DNA from: a virus
Reading direction: 5' to 3' (one strand)
IMG/VR virus record: IMGVR_UViG_3300031565_014867
Coordinates: 17,783-81,782 of that record
Length of the DNA: 64,000 nt
In this document: piece after piece, positions 50,419 to 59,242 of the stretch
Layout of the letters: every line of letters begins with the position of its first letter
How positions within the stretch are numbered: position 1 is the first letter of the stretch
Position numbers and translations under genes: made by a program
Notes under the pieces: generated by a model
Seen by the model: the letters and a program-made list of their open reading frames with translations, nothing else
Told to the model about the DNA's origin: nothing
The model's database searches: none

Positions 50419-51618
50419 ATGAAACTCCAAACGAAACCCAACCCCTGGTCGTGCGTCGGATCGGCGTTCGCAATGGTGCTCGACATTTCCGCGGCCGACT
50501 TCTTCGGCCACGTCGGGCACGATGGCAGCGAGATCGCTTTTCCCATGCTGCCCGATCCGATGGCACGTCGGGGGCTTCATATCCAAGAGTGCATCACCGC
50601 TTGTGTGAAACTCGGCAATGCTGTCACGCCGATCGAGTTGTTCCCGGTGATTCAGGCAACGACCCCTGACGAGAACAACGTCCTCGTTCTCTTCGGCGAC
50701 GACGAGTCGGCCAATTGGCATCGCTTGGAGAAGGTCGTTCAAACATCAACCGGTGTGCTCGAAGGCGTCGGCCGCCGATGCCTCCATGCTGTGGCCTACG
50801 ACCACGGCATGATCTTCGATCCGGACGGCGACCACTATCCCTATTCCCGCCCCGCCTGCGAGTCGCGTGGCTTTTGGCCTCGCCGTGCATGGCGCGTAGA
50901 CCGTCTCCACTCTCCACCTCCCAATCCATCTATCCCAGAACTCCTCCGAAAGGACCATACCGTGAGTTCCTATGACTACGATTTGACAAGCAAGATTCCA
51001 AAGGCATTGGACCGCAAACAGAACGAGCGGCTCTACGCCCGCGTCATGGCGGGCGACGGCAAAGCTCGCGAGGAAATGATTGAGGGCAACATGCCGCTGG
51101 TGATTGCCAAGGTGGACGCCTATGTCGGCTGCCATCCGCAGGTCGCCTATCTGCGCGACGACCTGCACAGTGCCGGCTTCCTCGCGTTGGTCAAGGCGGT
51201 CAACACGATGGCCGATCACGACCAACCGAGCAACGTGAATCCCACGGGCTACATCTCAGTCGCCATTACCCACGAGATCACCAGAGTGACAGAGAAGGAG
51301 TCGGCAATGGGCCTGACGAGCATTCCCGAATCAGTGGATGGTCCTGTCAGCAACCACGACGTTCCCGAGGTGGAACACGACATTCCCGATTCAACCACCG
51401 ACGTGAACGAGAGCGCAGTGCAGGGACTATTCGAGTTGCGAGACGTGCTCCAGTCGTGCTGTGAATCCGACAAGGAGCGCACGCTGCTCCGGATGCGCGA
51501 AGAGGGTTACTCGGACCGTGAGATTGCCGAGACGCTCGACCTTCCCCACATCACCACGTTTCGACTCCGCAAGGAACTGGAAGAGCGTTTCAACCAGAAG
51601 TGCCGCGAATTGGAGTAG
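50419..51618 (+). CDS. C39-like cysteine peptidase domain fused to a sigma-70-type RNA polymerase sigma factor
   Basis: One 399-residue frame. Residues 1-150 show a C39-like peptidase pattern: PNPWSCVGSAFAMVL (Cys), GRRCLHAVAYDHG (His) and MIFDPDGDHYPYS (Asp). After a Pro-rich linker, residues 182-399 form a sigma factor: region 2 helices AREEMIEGNMPLVIAKVDAY and LRDDLHSAGFLALVKAVNTM, and a region 4 helix-turn-helix EEGYSDREIAETLDLPHITT with FRLRKELEERF. GTG at 50962 (with GAAAGGAC upstream) could start a separate 218-residue sigma factor, so the fusion may yield one or two proteins. Likely partner of the three 46-nt elements (inference). Confidence 0.8.
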   Translation: MKLQTKPNPWSCVGSAFAMVLDISAADFFGHVGHDGSEIAFPMLPDPMARRGLHIQECITACVKLGNAVTPIELFPVIQATTPDENNVLVLFGDDESANWHRLEKVVQTSTGVLEGVGRRCLHAVAYDHGMIFDPDGDHYPYSRPACESRGFWPRRAWRVDRLHSPPPNPSIPELLRKDHTVSSYDYDLTSKIPKALDRKQNERLYARVMAGDGKAREEMIEGNMPLVIAKVDAYVGCHPQVAYLRDDLHSAGFLALVKAVNTMADHDQPSNVNPTGYISVAITHEITRVTEKESAMGLTSIPESVDGPVSNHDVPEVEHDIPDSTTDVNESAVQGLFELRDVLQSCCESDKERTLLRMREEGYSDREIAETLDLPHITTFRLRKELEERFNQKCRELE

Positions 51619-51623
51619 TAGCC

Positions 51624-52223
51624 ATGCTTCCAACGCGAATCCTATTGGACCTGGACGACGTGTGCAATCGGTTCACGATGTACGCGCTCAAGCAAGTCGG
51701 TTGCCCCGTTGACGAACTGGCCTACCGCGACTTCAACCCCGCATGGGGCTGGGACATCGTGGGTGCGGCCAACGCGCTGCATTTGACCCGCGAGTTCACG
51801 CCGGCCGAGTTCTGGGACTCGCTGGACAGGGACGTGTGGGCAAGCGTGCCGGAGTCGGGCGAGTTCAAGACTCTGCTTCGTCGGTGCGAAGCCCTGGTCG
51901 GTCCCGAGAACGTCTGCATCCTCAGCAGCCCGACGCTCGATCCAGACTGCCTGGCAGGCAAGCTCGAATGGATTCACCGTCACTTTCCGAAGCGGATGCA
52001 CCGGCAATTCCTGATCGGTCCGCGAAAGCACTTTTGCGCCCGGCCAGATGCCTTGCTGATTGACGACGGCGACCACAACGTCGAAGCGTTTCGCGCCCAC
52101 GGCGGCCAGGCGATCCTCGTACCCCGCCCGTGGAATTCGCTTCACTACATGCCCACCGAGACCCACCTTCACGACGCACTCTCCATGTTCTTCCACATGA
52201 AAGAACATGCCGGAGTCGCGTGA
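51624..52223 (+). CDS. HAD-family 5'(3')-deoxyribonucleotidase-like phosphatase
   Basis: A 199-residue HAD hydrolase from ATG 51624. Motif I is LLDLDDVCNRF (DLDDV), motif II CILSSPT, motif III Lys in IGPRKHFCA and motif IV LLIDDGDHNVEAF. Phage enzymes of this shape dephosphorylate dNMPs to adjust nucleotide pools, matching the dNMP kinase and MazG genes here. It starts five bases after the sigma factor's stop codon. Confidence 0.8.
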   Translation: MLPTRILLDLDDVCNRFTMYALKQVGCPVDELAYRDFNPAWGWDIVGAANALHLTREFTPAEFWDSLDRDVWASVPESGEFKTLLRRCEALVGPENVCILSSPTLDPDCLAGKLEWIHRHFPKRMHRQFLIGPRKHFCARPDALLIDDGDHNVEAFRAHGGQAILVPRPWNSLHYMPTETHLHDALSMFFHMKEHAGVA

Positions 52224-52301
52224 CCCACCTTCGTTTCCCCTCCTCGTCCTACTCCTCAGTCATCCCGTCCAACAACATCTCAACGTGAAAGGTACGCGCC
52301 C

Positions 52302-53399
52302 ATGTCGCGTCGAGAACTGCTGCAACTGGCCCACACCTACAAGCCGGAGAAGCACAAGATCGCCGGTTGGTTCATATCAGAGAAATGCGACGGCACACGC
52401 TGCTTCTGGGACGGCGGACTCAGCCGTGGTGTACCGACCGACCAGGTGCCGTGGGCGAGCATCACCGATCCGAAAACCGGTAAACGCAAGGCCAAGATCA
52501 AGCCTGTCGCTACTGGCCTCTGGTCTCGTTACGGCAACCCGATCATGGCTCCCGACTGGTTCCTCAATCTCTTGCCGTGTTGCCCGCTCGACGGCGAACT
52601 TTGGGCCGGTCGTGGGAACTTCCAACTCTGTCGATCGATCTGCGCCGGCGACGCTCCGGACCCGCGGTTCGACCGGATTCAATACGCCGTCTACAGCACG
52701 CCGGCTCTGCCCTACGTGTTCGCGGATGGCGAGATCAAGAACGCCAACATGCACCGCACAATCAAGTTGGCGGAGATCGAGTCGTGGATCAACGGCCGAC
52801 GTGCCGAACTGGCTGACTTTGCCTCGGTCGACACGCCCGCCACGTTTGACGGTGAGTTGGCTTTCCTCTGCGAAAACATCCCGTCACAAGACGACCGGGT
52901 GTTCTTGCATCGCCAAGTCAAGCTGGCAAACAGCGAGACGGAAGCCCGCGACAAGGCCAATGCCTTCCTCGAAAAGGTGCTCGACCAGGGTGGCGAGGGG
53001 GTAGTGATCCGCGATCCGCAAGCGTCGTGGTTCCCCAAACGCAATCGGGGCCTGCTCAAGTACAAGCCGTTCGACGATTCCGAAGCGACCATCGTGGGTT
53101 ATGTGGCCGGCAGGGAAGGCAAGCAAGGCAACGTGCTCGGCAAGATCGGAGCCCTGCGGGTCCGCTGGCGCGACATCGAGTTTGAGATCGGCTCCGGCAT
53201 GACGATGGCCGAACGCGAATTGCTCGACGACCGGGCCTTCGACTATGCCGCCGCGCATCCCGGCGAAGTGCTGCCCGACTGGTGCGACGGCAAACACCTC
53301 AAACGTCGGCAGACCATCACGTTCAAGTACCGCGAGCTGTCTGACGACGGCGTGCCCAAAGAGGCCCGCTTCTGGCGGCGACGAGAGGGCGTCGAATGA
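52302..53399 (+). CDS. ATP-dependent DNA ligase
   Basis: A 365-residue ligase. Nucleotidyltransferase motifs: I FISEKCDGTRCFWD (KxDG), III CPLDGELWAG, IV GGEGVVIRDP, V GLLKYKPFDDS, then an OB-fold C-terminus (IGALRVRWRDIEFEIGS). Minimal ligases like this seal nicks during phage replication and recombination. A C/T-rich leader precedes it. Confidence 0.9.
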   Translation: MSRRELLQLAHTYKPEKHKIAGWFISEKCDGTRCFWDGGLSRGVPTDQVPWASITDPKTGKRKAKIKPVATGLWSRYGNPIMAPDWFLNLLPCCPLDGELWAGRGNFQLCRSICAGDAPDPRFDRIQYAVYSTPALPYVFADGEIKNANMHRTIKLAEIESWINGRRAELADFASVDTPATFDGELAFLCENIPSQDDRVFLHRQVKLANSETEARDKANAFLEKVLDQGGEGVVIRDPQASWFPKRNRGLLKYKPFDDSEATIVGYVAGREGKQGNVLGKIGALRVRWRDIEFEIGSGMTMAERELLDDRAFDYAAAHPGEVLPDWCDGKHLKRRQTITFKYRELSDDGVPKEARFWRRREGVE

Positions 53400-53569
53400 A
53401 GTTGCTCCTTTTCTATGTACTGTGCTTGGCTGCCTTCTACGCAACGAGCCTTGTCGGCGGTCAGTGCCACGCAAAGAGAAACCCGTGGCTGGCGGCAGTC
53501 TGCGCGCTCAGTTGCGTCGCCTGGACCGTGCTGATGATCTACTCACTTTTCATCTGGTTGATCCCATGA
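53396..53569 (+). CDS. Small two-span membrane protein
   Basis: A 57-residue protein placed by ATGA overlaps between the ligase (53396-53399) and a methyltransferase (53566-53569). Two hydrophobic spans (LLLFYVLCLAAFYA and LAAVCALSCVAWTVLMIY) are joined by a short basic loop. It could be a holin-like or superinfection-exclusion protein. Confidence 0.65.
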   Translation: MKLLLFYVLCLAAFYATSLVGGQCHAKRNPWLAAVCALSCVAWTVLMIYSLFIWLIP

Positions 53570-54915
53570 CTGACAAACGCACACCGACCACGCTCGACCA
53601 AGCCACGCTTTACTGCGGTGATTCGTGGGACGTGCTTCCGTCGCTGGAGCCGGAGCAGTTTACGGCCTGTGTGTGCGATCCGCCCTATCACCTGACGCAG
53701 GCGAGCCGAAAAGGCAGTCCGCGCAACAACGATCCTGAGACGCCGTTCGGCCGCACCCGTCTCGGCTCCAAAGGGTTCATGGGCAAGACGTGGGATGGTG
53801 GAGACATCGCCTTCCGCCCCGAGTTCTGGACTGAGGTACTGCGGGTTCTCAAACCTGGAGCGATGCTCCTGGCCTTCGGTGGCACGCGGACCTTTCACCG
53901 TCTGACGTGTGCCATCGAAGATGCCGGCTTTGAGATACGCGATTGCCTCATGTGGCTCTATGGTTCGGGGTTTCCGAAGTCGCTCGACATCTCGAAGGCC
54001 CTCGACAAAGCGGCCGGAGCAGATCGCGAAGTCGTGGGAAGCAAAGTCAGACTTCCGGGGTACTCTCTCAATCAATCTGATAGTCCCGGCGGCGTTGCAA
54101 TGTCCGGCAACATAGACAACTCCCTTCGCAATCCTGAAAAGGAGTGTGCCATCACCGCGCCGGCCACCGGACTCGCCCGGCGCTGGGACGGCTGGGGCAG
54201 TTCGCTCAAACCGGCATGGGAACCTATCGTCCTGGCGATGAAGCCACTCGACGGGACGTTCGCCAGGAATGCGCACCGTTACGGCGTGGCGGGCTTGAAC
54301 ATCGACGACTCGCGGATCGGCGTCGGCAAGGGCGGGCATCGCAACGGTGAGAAGACTGCCGAGAAGCGATACGCCGACCGCGGCTCGACCAACTTCGCGC
54401 CGACGCCCGGACCGCGCGGCGGCGATGCGAAAGGCCGCTGGCCTGCCAACCTTCTGCTCGACGAAGAGTCGGGGGCGATGCTCGACCGGCAGAGCGGTGA
54501 GCGTCCGGGGTGCAAGTCGCGCAGCCACGCCAAGCCGGAAAGCAAGTTCCGCCCCAACCAGGGCGAATACATGCCCCAAGGACCGATCTACCCCGACACG
54601 GGCGGCGCGTCTCGCTTCTTCTACTGCGCTAAGGCCAACAAGCGAGATCGAACGTGCGACGGCCAGGTCGAGAACAGCCACCCGACCGTTAAGCCGCGAT
54701 CGCTGATGGAGTATCTCTGCCGTCTCGTCACGTCGCCCGGTGGCGGAGTCATCCTCGACCCGTTCATGGGCTCGGGATCGACCGGCATCGGCGCACTCTC
54801 AACCGGCAACCAGTTCGTCGGGATTGAGCTTGAACCCGAGAGTGTCGAGACCGCGCGACGACGCATCGAAATCGTTTCACAAGCCATTTCTGCATCGGAG
54901 ACAACCAATGCGTAA
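53566..54915 (+). CDS. DNA methyltransferase 2
   Basis: A 449-residue methyltransferase. Motif IV is VCDPPYHLTQ; motif I is VILDPFMGSGSTGIGALSTG (F-x-G-x-G), with TVKPRSLMEYLCRLV just before it, a beta-class order. Long Gly/Arg-rich inserts (residues about 170-330) are typical of phage 'DPPY' enzymes. No restriction partner is adjacent. It starts at an ATGA overlap with the small membrane protein gene. Confidence 0.85.
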   Translation: MTDKRTPTTLDQATLYCGDSWDVLPSLEPEQFTACVCDPPYHLTQASRKGSPRNNDPETPFGRTRLGSKGFMGKTWDGGDIAFRPEFWTEVLRVLKPGAMLLAFGGTRTFHRLTCAIEDAGFEIRDCLMWLYGSGFPKSLDISKALDKAAGADREVVGSKVRLPGYSLNQSDSPGGVAMSGNIDNSLRNPEKECAITAPATGLARRWDGWGSSLKPAWEPIVLAMKPLDGTFARNAHRYGVAGLNIDDSRIGVGKGGHRNGEKTAEKRYADRGSTNFAPTPGPRGGDAKGRWPANLLLDEESGAMLDRQSGERPGCKSRSHAKPESKFRPNQGEYMPQGPIYPDTGGASRFFYCAKANKRDRTCDGQVENSHPTVKPRSLMEYLCRLVTSPGGGVILDPFMGSGSTGIGALSTGNQFVGIELEPESVETARRRIEIVSQAISASETTNA

Positions 54916-55945
54916 GCCGGAACACCTCAGCTACTCGTCGCTGTCCCTCTGGTACAAGGATCGGGACGAGTTCTTCATCCGCTACCTTTCGGACACCAAG
55001 GCCCCACGCCTGCCGCAAGAGAACTATATGTCGATCGGCTCAGCCTTCGACGCCTACGCGAAGTCGGCCCTACACGAGGCGCTTTTCGGAAGTGGGGCCG
55101 ACCCGCAGTTCGAGTTCGACGCAATCTTCACCGATCAGGTCGAAGAGCACAACCGCGACTGGGCACGCGAGCATGGTCGGTATGTATTCGACTGCTACGT
55201 CCACACGGGAGCCTACGCCGAACTTCTCGCGATGCTCTTGAATTCCCGCGAGGAGCCCCGCTTCGAGTTCACCGTCAAGGACGTCATTGGTGACCGCGTG
55301 CCGTTCCTCGGCAAGCCCGACTGCCAGTTTGTCCACGAGTGCGGCGTCCACGTCATCCTCGACTGGAAGGTCAAAGGCTACTGCTCGAAGTATGGGGCCA
55401 GCCCGAGCAAGAACTACATGCTCTGCCACGATGGTTACGACGCGGTGAAGCTCGGCGTTGGGGCGACCAAGAAGAACCCCGAGGGCAAGCAAAGCGCCAG
55501 TCACGGCAAGCCCCACAAGAACTTCGAGCCTCACGACCACCACGGCATGACGATCCATGCCGGCTCGATGGAATACTCCAACCCCGAGTACGCCGACCAA
55601 CTCTCCATCTACGGCTGGCTACTCGGCGAGAAGCCCGGCGACGAGAACGTGGTCGTCTGCGTCGACGAGATCGTCTCGAAGTACATGGGCGAGGGCAAGA
55701 AGCCGTTGTTGCGTGTCGCCAATCACCGCGCCCGAGTCCAACGCGACCACCAAATGCAACTGCTCGATCGAGCGACCGCCTGCTGGGACGCGATCACCAG
55801 CGGCCACATCTTCACCGACCTCTCGCGCGAGGACAGCGACGCCCGTTGCGAGGTGCTCTCCGAGGTGTCGGTCGGCCTGCACAGCAACGGCTCCTCGAAA
55901 GAGGACTGGTTCGCTGAAGTCGTCCGGCCCCAGTTCGCAAGGTAA
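54908..55945 (+). CDS. Cas4/RecB-like PD-(D/E)XK nuclease
   Basis: A 345-residue nuclease. Catalytic core: FLGKPDCQFVHECGVHVILD with WKVKGY (PD...D-x-K). N-terminal helices include SYSSLSLWYKDRDEFFIRYL. The C-terminal half has YSNPEYADQLSIYGWLLGE, a QhxxY motif of RecB-type nucleases. It likely serves phage recombination or host DNA processing. It overlaps the methyltransferase gene by 8 bases. Confidence 0.8.
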   Translation: MRKPEHLSYSSLSLWYKDRDEFFIRYLSDTKAPRLPQENYMSIGSAFDAYAKSALHEALFGSGADPQFEFDAIFTDQVEEHNRDWAREHGRYVFDCYVHTGAYAELLAMLLNSREEPRFEFTVKDVIGDRVPFLGKPDCQFVHECGVHVILDWKVKGYCSKYGASPSKNYMLCHDGYDAVKLGVGATKKNPEGKQSASHGKPHKNFEPHDHHGMTIHAGSMEYSNPEYADQLSIYGWLLGEKPGDENVVVCVDEIVSKYMGEGKKPLLRVANHRARVQRDHQMQLLDRATACWDAITSGHIFTDLSREDSDARCEVLSEVSVGLHSNGSSKEDWFAEVVRPQFAR

Positions 55946-55950
55946 TCGTC

Positions 55951-56178
55951 ATGCCCATCCACCAACCCACATTCGACCGACTCCGCGCTGCGAAGATCAG
56001 CGGCGCTGGGCTGGCAACCATCCTTGAGCAAATGGCCGCCGGCGTCGAGACGCTTGGGGCCGCCACATCACAGCTTCAACTCGACTGGCAACAACCCGAC
56101 GACGAGGTTCGCGAGGGCGACCTGCTGCCCGTCGTCACGTTGTCTCTGCGGCCGGCGCTGCCGGAGGAGGCCCGATGA
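55951..56178 (+). CDS. Small hypothetical protein
   Basis: A 75-residue helical protein (LRAAKISGAGLATILEQMAA) with an acidic C-terminus. It overlaps the MazG gene by ATGA. Function unknown. Confidence 0.6.
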   Translation: MPIHQPTFDRLRAAKISGAGLATILEQMAAGVETLGAATSQLQLDWQQPDDEVREGDLLPVVTLSLRPALPEEAR

Positions 56179-56507
56179 TTCGCACGTTCGACGACTACCA
56201 GACGGTCGCTGTCTTGACTGCCATTTATCCAGACGACATCCGCATTCTCTACCCGGCCCTTGGCCTTGCCGGAGAGGCCGGCGAGGTCGCCAACAAGGTC
56301 AAGAAGATTTACCGCGACGATGGTGGCCAAGTGACCGACGATCGGCGGACGCAGATCGCTAACGAACTCGGCGGCGTGCTTTGGTACGTGGCAGCGGTCT
56401 GCACGGACTTGAACCTCAACATAGGCGATGTGGCCCGCGAGAACGCTGCCATCCTCGCTTCACGTCAAGAGCGTGGCACGCTGTACGGTGACGGAGACGA
56501 ACGCTGA
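56175..56507 (+). CDS. MazG-like nucleotide pyrophosphohydrolase
   Basis: A 110-residue all-helical protein with the MazG metal motifs: PALGLAGEAGEVANKVKK (EAGE) and NELGGVLWYVAAVCTDLN (E-x-x-x-D-like). MazG enzymes hydrolyse (d)NTPs or ppGpp and help phages control nucleotide pools or starvation signals. ATGA and TGATG overlaps tie it to both neighbours. Confidence 0.8.
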   Translation: MIRTFDDYQTVAVLTAIYPDDIRILYPALGLAGEAGEVANKVKKIYRDDGGQVTDDRRTQIANELGGVLWYVAAVCTDLNLNIGDVARENAAILASRQERGTLYGDGDER

Positions 56508-57283
56508 TGCAAAACCACAAGCTGATCCACGGCGATTGTCTCAAAGTGCTTCGGGTGTTGGACGAGGCGACTTGCCTGTTCGCCGACCCGCCTGACAACA
56601 TCGGCCTTGGCTACAACGAATTCAAGGACAAACAGCCGGACGACACCTACGTGGCATGGCTCGGCGACTGCCTGCGGCTGTTCATCCAGAAGGCCGGCAT
56701 CGTGTGGGTCTCGTACAACGCCAAGTGGAGCTTCGCGATGGGCATGATCGTCCACGATCTGCTCCGCGAGCACCAGTGGCTCGAAGCGAAGCCGTGCGTG
56801 CAAACATTCACGTTCGGACAGCATCGCCACAACGACCTGGGCAACAACCACCGGCCGCTTCTCCGTCTCAAACGAGACGACGCGCCGCTCTACCCCGACG
56901 CCATTCGCGTCCCGTCCTGGCGACAACTCAACGGCGACAGGCGGGCCGATCCGCGTGGCCGCGTACCCGGCGATGTCTTCGATGTCCCGCGAGTGACCGG
57001 CAACTCGAAGCAGCGCCGCCGATGGCATCCGACCCAACTCAACGAAGAACTGGTCGAACGATGCGTGAAGCTGAGCACGCGGGAAGGTGAACGAGTGATC
57101 GACCCGTTCGGCGGCACCGGCACCACGCTCCGTGTCTGCGACCGGATCGGCCGACCCTGCACGCTAGTCGAGTACGACCGCGCGTACTGCAACCACATTG
57201 CCGCAGAACACAACCTCAAGCCGCAAGGCACCAATGCAACCGTTTTCCTGCCAACCAAAGAACCTGGAGCCCAACCATGCTGA
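56507..57283 (+). CDS. DNA methyltransferase 3
   Basis: A 258-residue methyltransferase. Motif IV reads LFADPPDNIGLGY (DPPD in place of DPPY), the linker has RRRWHPTQLNEELVERCVKL, and motif I is VIDPFGGTGTTLRVCDR. It is a third orphan methyltransferase in the same operon. Confidence 0.8.
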   Translation: MQNHKLIHGDCLKVLRVLDEATCLFADPPDNIGLGYNEFKDKQPDDTYVAWLGDCLRLFIQKAGIVWVSYNAKWSFAMGMIVHDLLREHQWLEAKPCVQTFTFGQHRHNDLGNNHRPLLRLKRDDAPLYPDAIRVPSWRQLNGDRRADPRGRVPGDVFDVPRVTGNSKQRRRWHPTQLNEELVERCVKLSTREGERVIDPFGGTGTTLRVCDRIGRPCTLVEYDRAYCNHIAAEHNLKPQGTNATVFLPTKEPGAQPC

Positions 57284-57477
57284 ACCGTACCCCGTTCTTT
57301 CTTCGCCATGATCCCGCCGTCACCTATGCTCGTCGAGTCTTCGGCTATGCCACGTTGGGCGAGTTGGGCGTTGTCCTCACCAACCTCTCGCTGTTTGTCA
57401 CTTGCCTCGGTGCGAGTGTGTTCACGGCCACCCTGGCGGCAAGCCTCGGACTGAAACTGACCGGCATCCTGCCGTAA
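57277..57477 (+). CDS. Small membrane protein
   Basis: A 66-residue protein overlapping the methyltransferase by 7 bases. One long hydrophobic span (LGVVLTNLSLFVTCLGASVF) is followed by a second short one. Possibly a holin-like or inner-membrane protein. Confidence 0.55.
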   Translation: MLNRTPFFLRHDPAVTYARRVFGYATLGELGVVLTNLSLFVTCLGASVFTATLAASLGLKLTGILP

Positions 57478-57525
57478 CGAACCTCCGTCGTCCCTAGCCA
57501 CCTCCCAACCCGTCGGAGAGAAACC

Positions 57526-57780
57526 ATGCTCGACACACCCGCGCAGAACATCGACCAGCCCACGGTTCCTGCCAACGACTTCCTCGGTCGCCTGATCGAA
57601 GTCGGCCACACGATCGTCTACCCGACTCGTCGCGGCTCGAAGATGTGGATGCAGAAGGCGAACGTCACGCAGGTCGTCCAGCACGACCGCACGCAGCCGC
57701 CGTTGCTCGTCTGCCAGAACCCGACCGGCCGCAAGGTGACGATCCAGAACCTCGACAACTGCATCGTCGTCGGAGGGTAA
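57526..57780 (+). CDS. Small hypothetical protein
   Basis: An 84-residue protein with a beta-strand-rich pattern (RLIEVGHTIVYPTRRGSKMW, KVTIQNLDNCIVVGG) that looks like a small SH3-type barrel. GAGAG precedes the ATG. Function unknown. Confidence 0.6.
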   Translation: MLDTPAQNIDQPTVPANDFLGRLIEVGHTIVYPTRRGSKMWMQKANVTQVVQHDRTQPPLLVCQNPTGRKVTIQNLDNCIVVGG

Positions 57781-57784
57781 AACC

Positions 57785-57979
57785 ATGCCCGCATACGACT
57801 ACATCTGCGACGCCTGCGAACACAAGTTCGAGGGGTTGCACGGAATGGGCGACAAACCGCCCAGGACTTGCCCGGAGTGCAAACGTCGGAAGGTCCGCCG
57901 CGACTTCACGTCGCCACCGGCCATTCACCATCACTACTCACTCATACACCCGCGCCGCAATCGCGGGAGAGGATACTGA
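57785..57979 (+). CDS. FmdB-type zinc-ribbon protein
   Basis: A 64-residue protein with the FmdB-type pattern MPAYDYICDACEHKFEGLHG followed by RTCPECKRRKVRRDF. The two CxxC pairs form a zinc ribbon. Often a putative transcription regulator of unknown target. Basic C-terminal tail. Confidence 0.8.
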   Translation: MPAYDYICDACEHKFEGLHGMGDKPPRTCPECKRRKVRRDFTSPPAIHHHYSLIHPRRNRGRGY

Positions 57980-57980
57980 C

Positions 57981-58607
57981 ATGACGAATAGCAAACCTGT
58001 GAATCGGATCGCCAAACACCTTGGCAACGGCCAGGTAACGACGAAAGCCGCTGCCCGCGAGGACTACGTCGGCAAGATCGCCCTGGTCGAACCGCCGGTC
58101 GGAACCTTTGGGGCCGGCGAGTACATCATCGTCGACCAGACCGACAACGCCTTGTACGGCGTGAAGCTCGGTTCGGCGTTTGACGGCAGCGAGGTCAAGC
58201 TGATCCCACTCGTCGGCCCGGTCGCCTGGACGATCGTTCGCGTCGAGCCGGACACGTATGGCCTGACCGAATCGACGATCCTCCTCTTGAGCAACTTCGC
58301 CGCCACGCCGCCCGAGGACCGACACGAGGACCTCGAAGCCTGCATCTATGAGGGTGCCGATTACGCCGCCGGTGCGCTCTTGCGGATGCTCGAACGTCGC
58401 CAGCACGAGCGGTGTGAGGCCCTGGTCCACGAGTTGGAACGTATCGAGCGGGATGCCGCGGCTCACTTCAACGGCAACCCCTCAGCCAATGGTTCCGGCT
58501 CCGACGACACGAAACTCACAGCCAACGCAGCCGCCGACAACAATCCCATCCCCGTGTTGCTGATCGACCTGAGCAGATTCGACATGGCCTTCGCCTGGCT
58601 CGTCTGA
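57981..58607 (+). CDS. Hypothetical protein
   Basis: A 208-residue acidic protein from ATG 57981, one base after the FmdB-like stop. The N-terminal 100 residues are beta-rich (KIALVEPPVGTFGAGEYIIV, WTIVRVEPDTYGLTESTIL), and the middle is helical (LRMLERRQHERCEALVHELE). No motif recognised. Longer frames upstream are not supported. Confidence 0.6.
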   Translation: MTNSKPVNRIAKHLGNGQVTTKAAAREDYVGKIALVEPPVGTFGAGEYIIVDQTDNALYGVKLGSAFDGSEVKLIPLVGPVAWTIVRVEPDTYGLTESTILLLSNFAATPPEDRHEDLEACIYEGADYAAGALLRMLERRQHERCEALVHELERIERDAAAHFNGNPSANGSGSDDTKLTANAAADNNPIPVLLIDLSRFDMAFAWLV

Positions 58608-58639
58608 TCTTCTCTTCCCTTCCTCTCTTCGATGACAAG

Positions 58640-58687
58640 CCGATGGGTCGGGCTCGACGTGCGCCTGACATACGCCCGGCCCATCGG
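58640..58687 (+). terminator. Strong stem-loop between genes
   Basis: CCGATGGGTCGGGC at 58640-58653 pairs with GCCCGGCCCATCGG at 58674-58687 with one mismatch, leaving a 20-base loop. No T tract follows, so it may be an attenuator, RNA-stability element or protein binding site rather than a classical terminator. Confidence 0.5.
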
Positions 58688-58701
58688 CGGCGGGTAGTCC
58701 C

Positions 58702-59151
58702 ATGCAGTTCAAACGCAAACGAATCCGCGGCAAGACGCAGAAGACCTACAAAGAGTGGCGTTCCGACTGCGGCCACTACCGGGTCTGCTGGCGCAACGAA
58801 ATCCCCGGCCTCGGTTCCGCCCGGTACTACGCCGCGGTCCGTTGCGACCGCGGCGACGGTCGCGAGCTTTGGGACTTCGCGGCCGATCGCCGCCCCTACC
58901 GAACGCTGAAGGCCGCGCAAGAAGCCTGCCAGAAGAACCAGTGCGTGTGGCAACAGTTCATCGGCCTGGCCGACGCCCCGCGCAAAGGCCGCCTCGATCT
59001 CGCCCGGCAACAGATCGCCAATTCGGTCGTCGGCACCAAACCCACAGCCGGCCGCATCCTCAATTCCTGCCCGCCAGTCTGGGCATTGCCCAAGCTCGCT
59101 CCCTGGCTCTTGAACCTCGTCTCTCCAGATTACAGGGAATCCCACACATGA
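58702..59151 (+). CDS. Hypothetical protein
   Basis: A 149-residue basic protein. It has WRSDCGHYRVCWRNEIPG, then YYAAVRCDRGDGRELWDFAA and YRTLKAAQEACQKNQCVW, suggesting a small alpha/beta fold. Its last 30 codons (GRILNSCPPVWALPK) are matched by a decayed copy just upstream of the exonuclease gene at 61253, which marks this gene as the left partner of a partial duplication. Confidence 0.65.
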   Translation: MQFKRKRIRGKTQKTYKEWRSDCGHYRVCWRNEIPGLGSARYYAAVRCDRGDGRELWDFAADRRPYRTLKAAQEACQKNQCVWQQFIGLADAPRKGRLDLARQQIANSVVGTKPTAGRILNSCPPVWALPKLAPWLLNLVSPDYRESHT

Positions 59152-59242
59152 ACACGACCCCAACGTCGGTCCCTGCGTCAGCATCGACATCGAAACCACC
59201 GGACTCAATACGGAGAATTGCCAAATCCCGGAGATCGGTGCA
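59036..59242. repeat. Left copy of imperfect direct duplication flanking the NUDIX cargo
   Basis: It aligns with 61141-61335, from ATCCTCAATTC-type sequence in the end of the gene at 58702 through the exonuclease start (CGACATCGAAAC core) to GGAGATCGG. The match is about three quarters identical by eye over roughly 200 bases. Confidence 0.7.
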
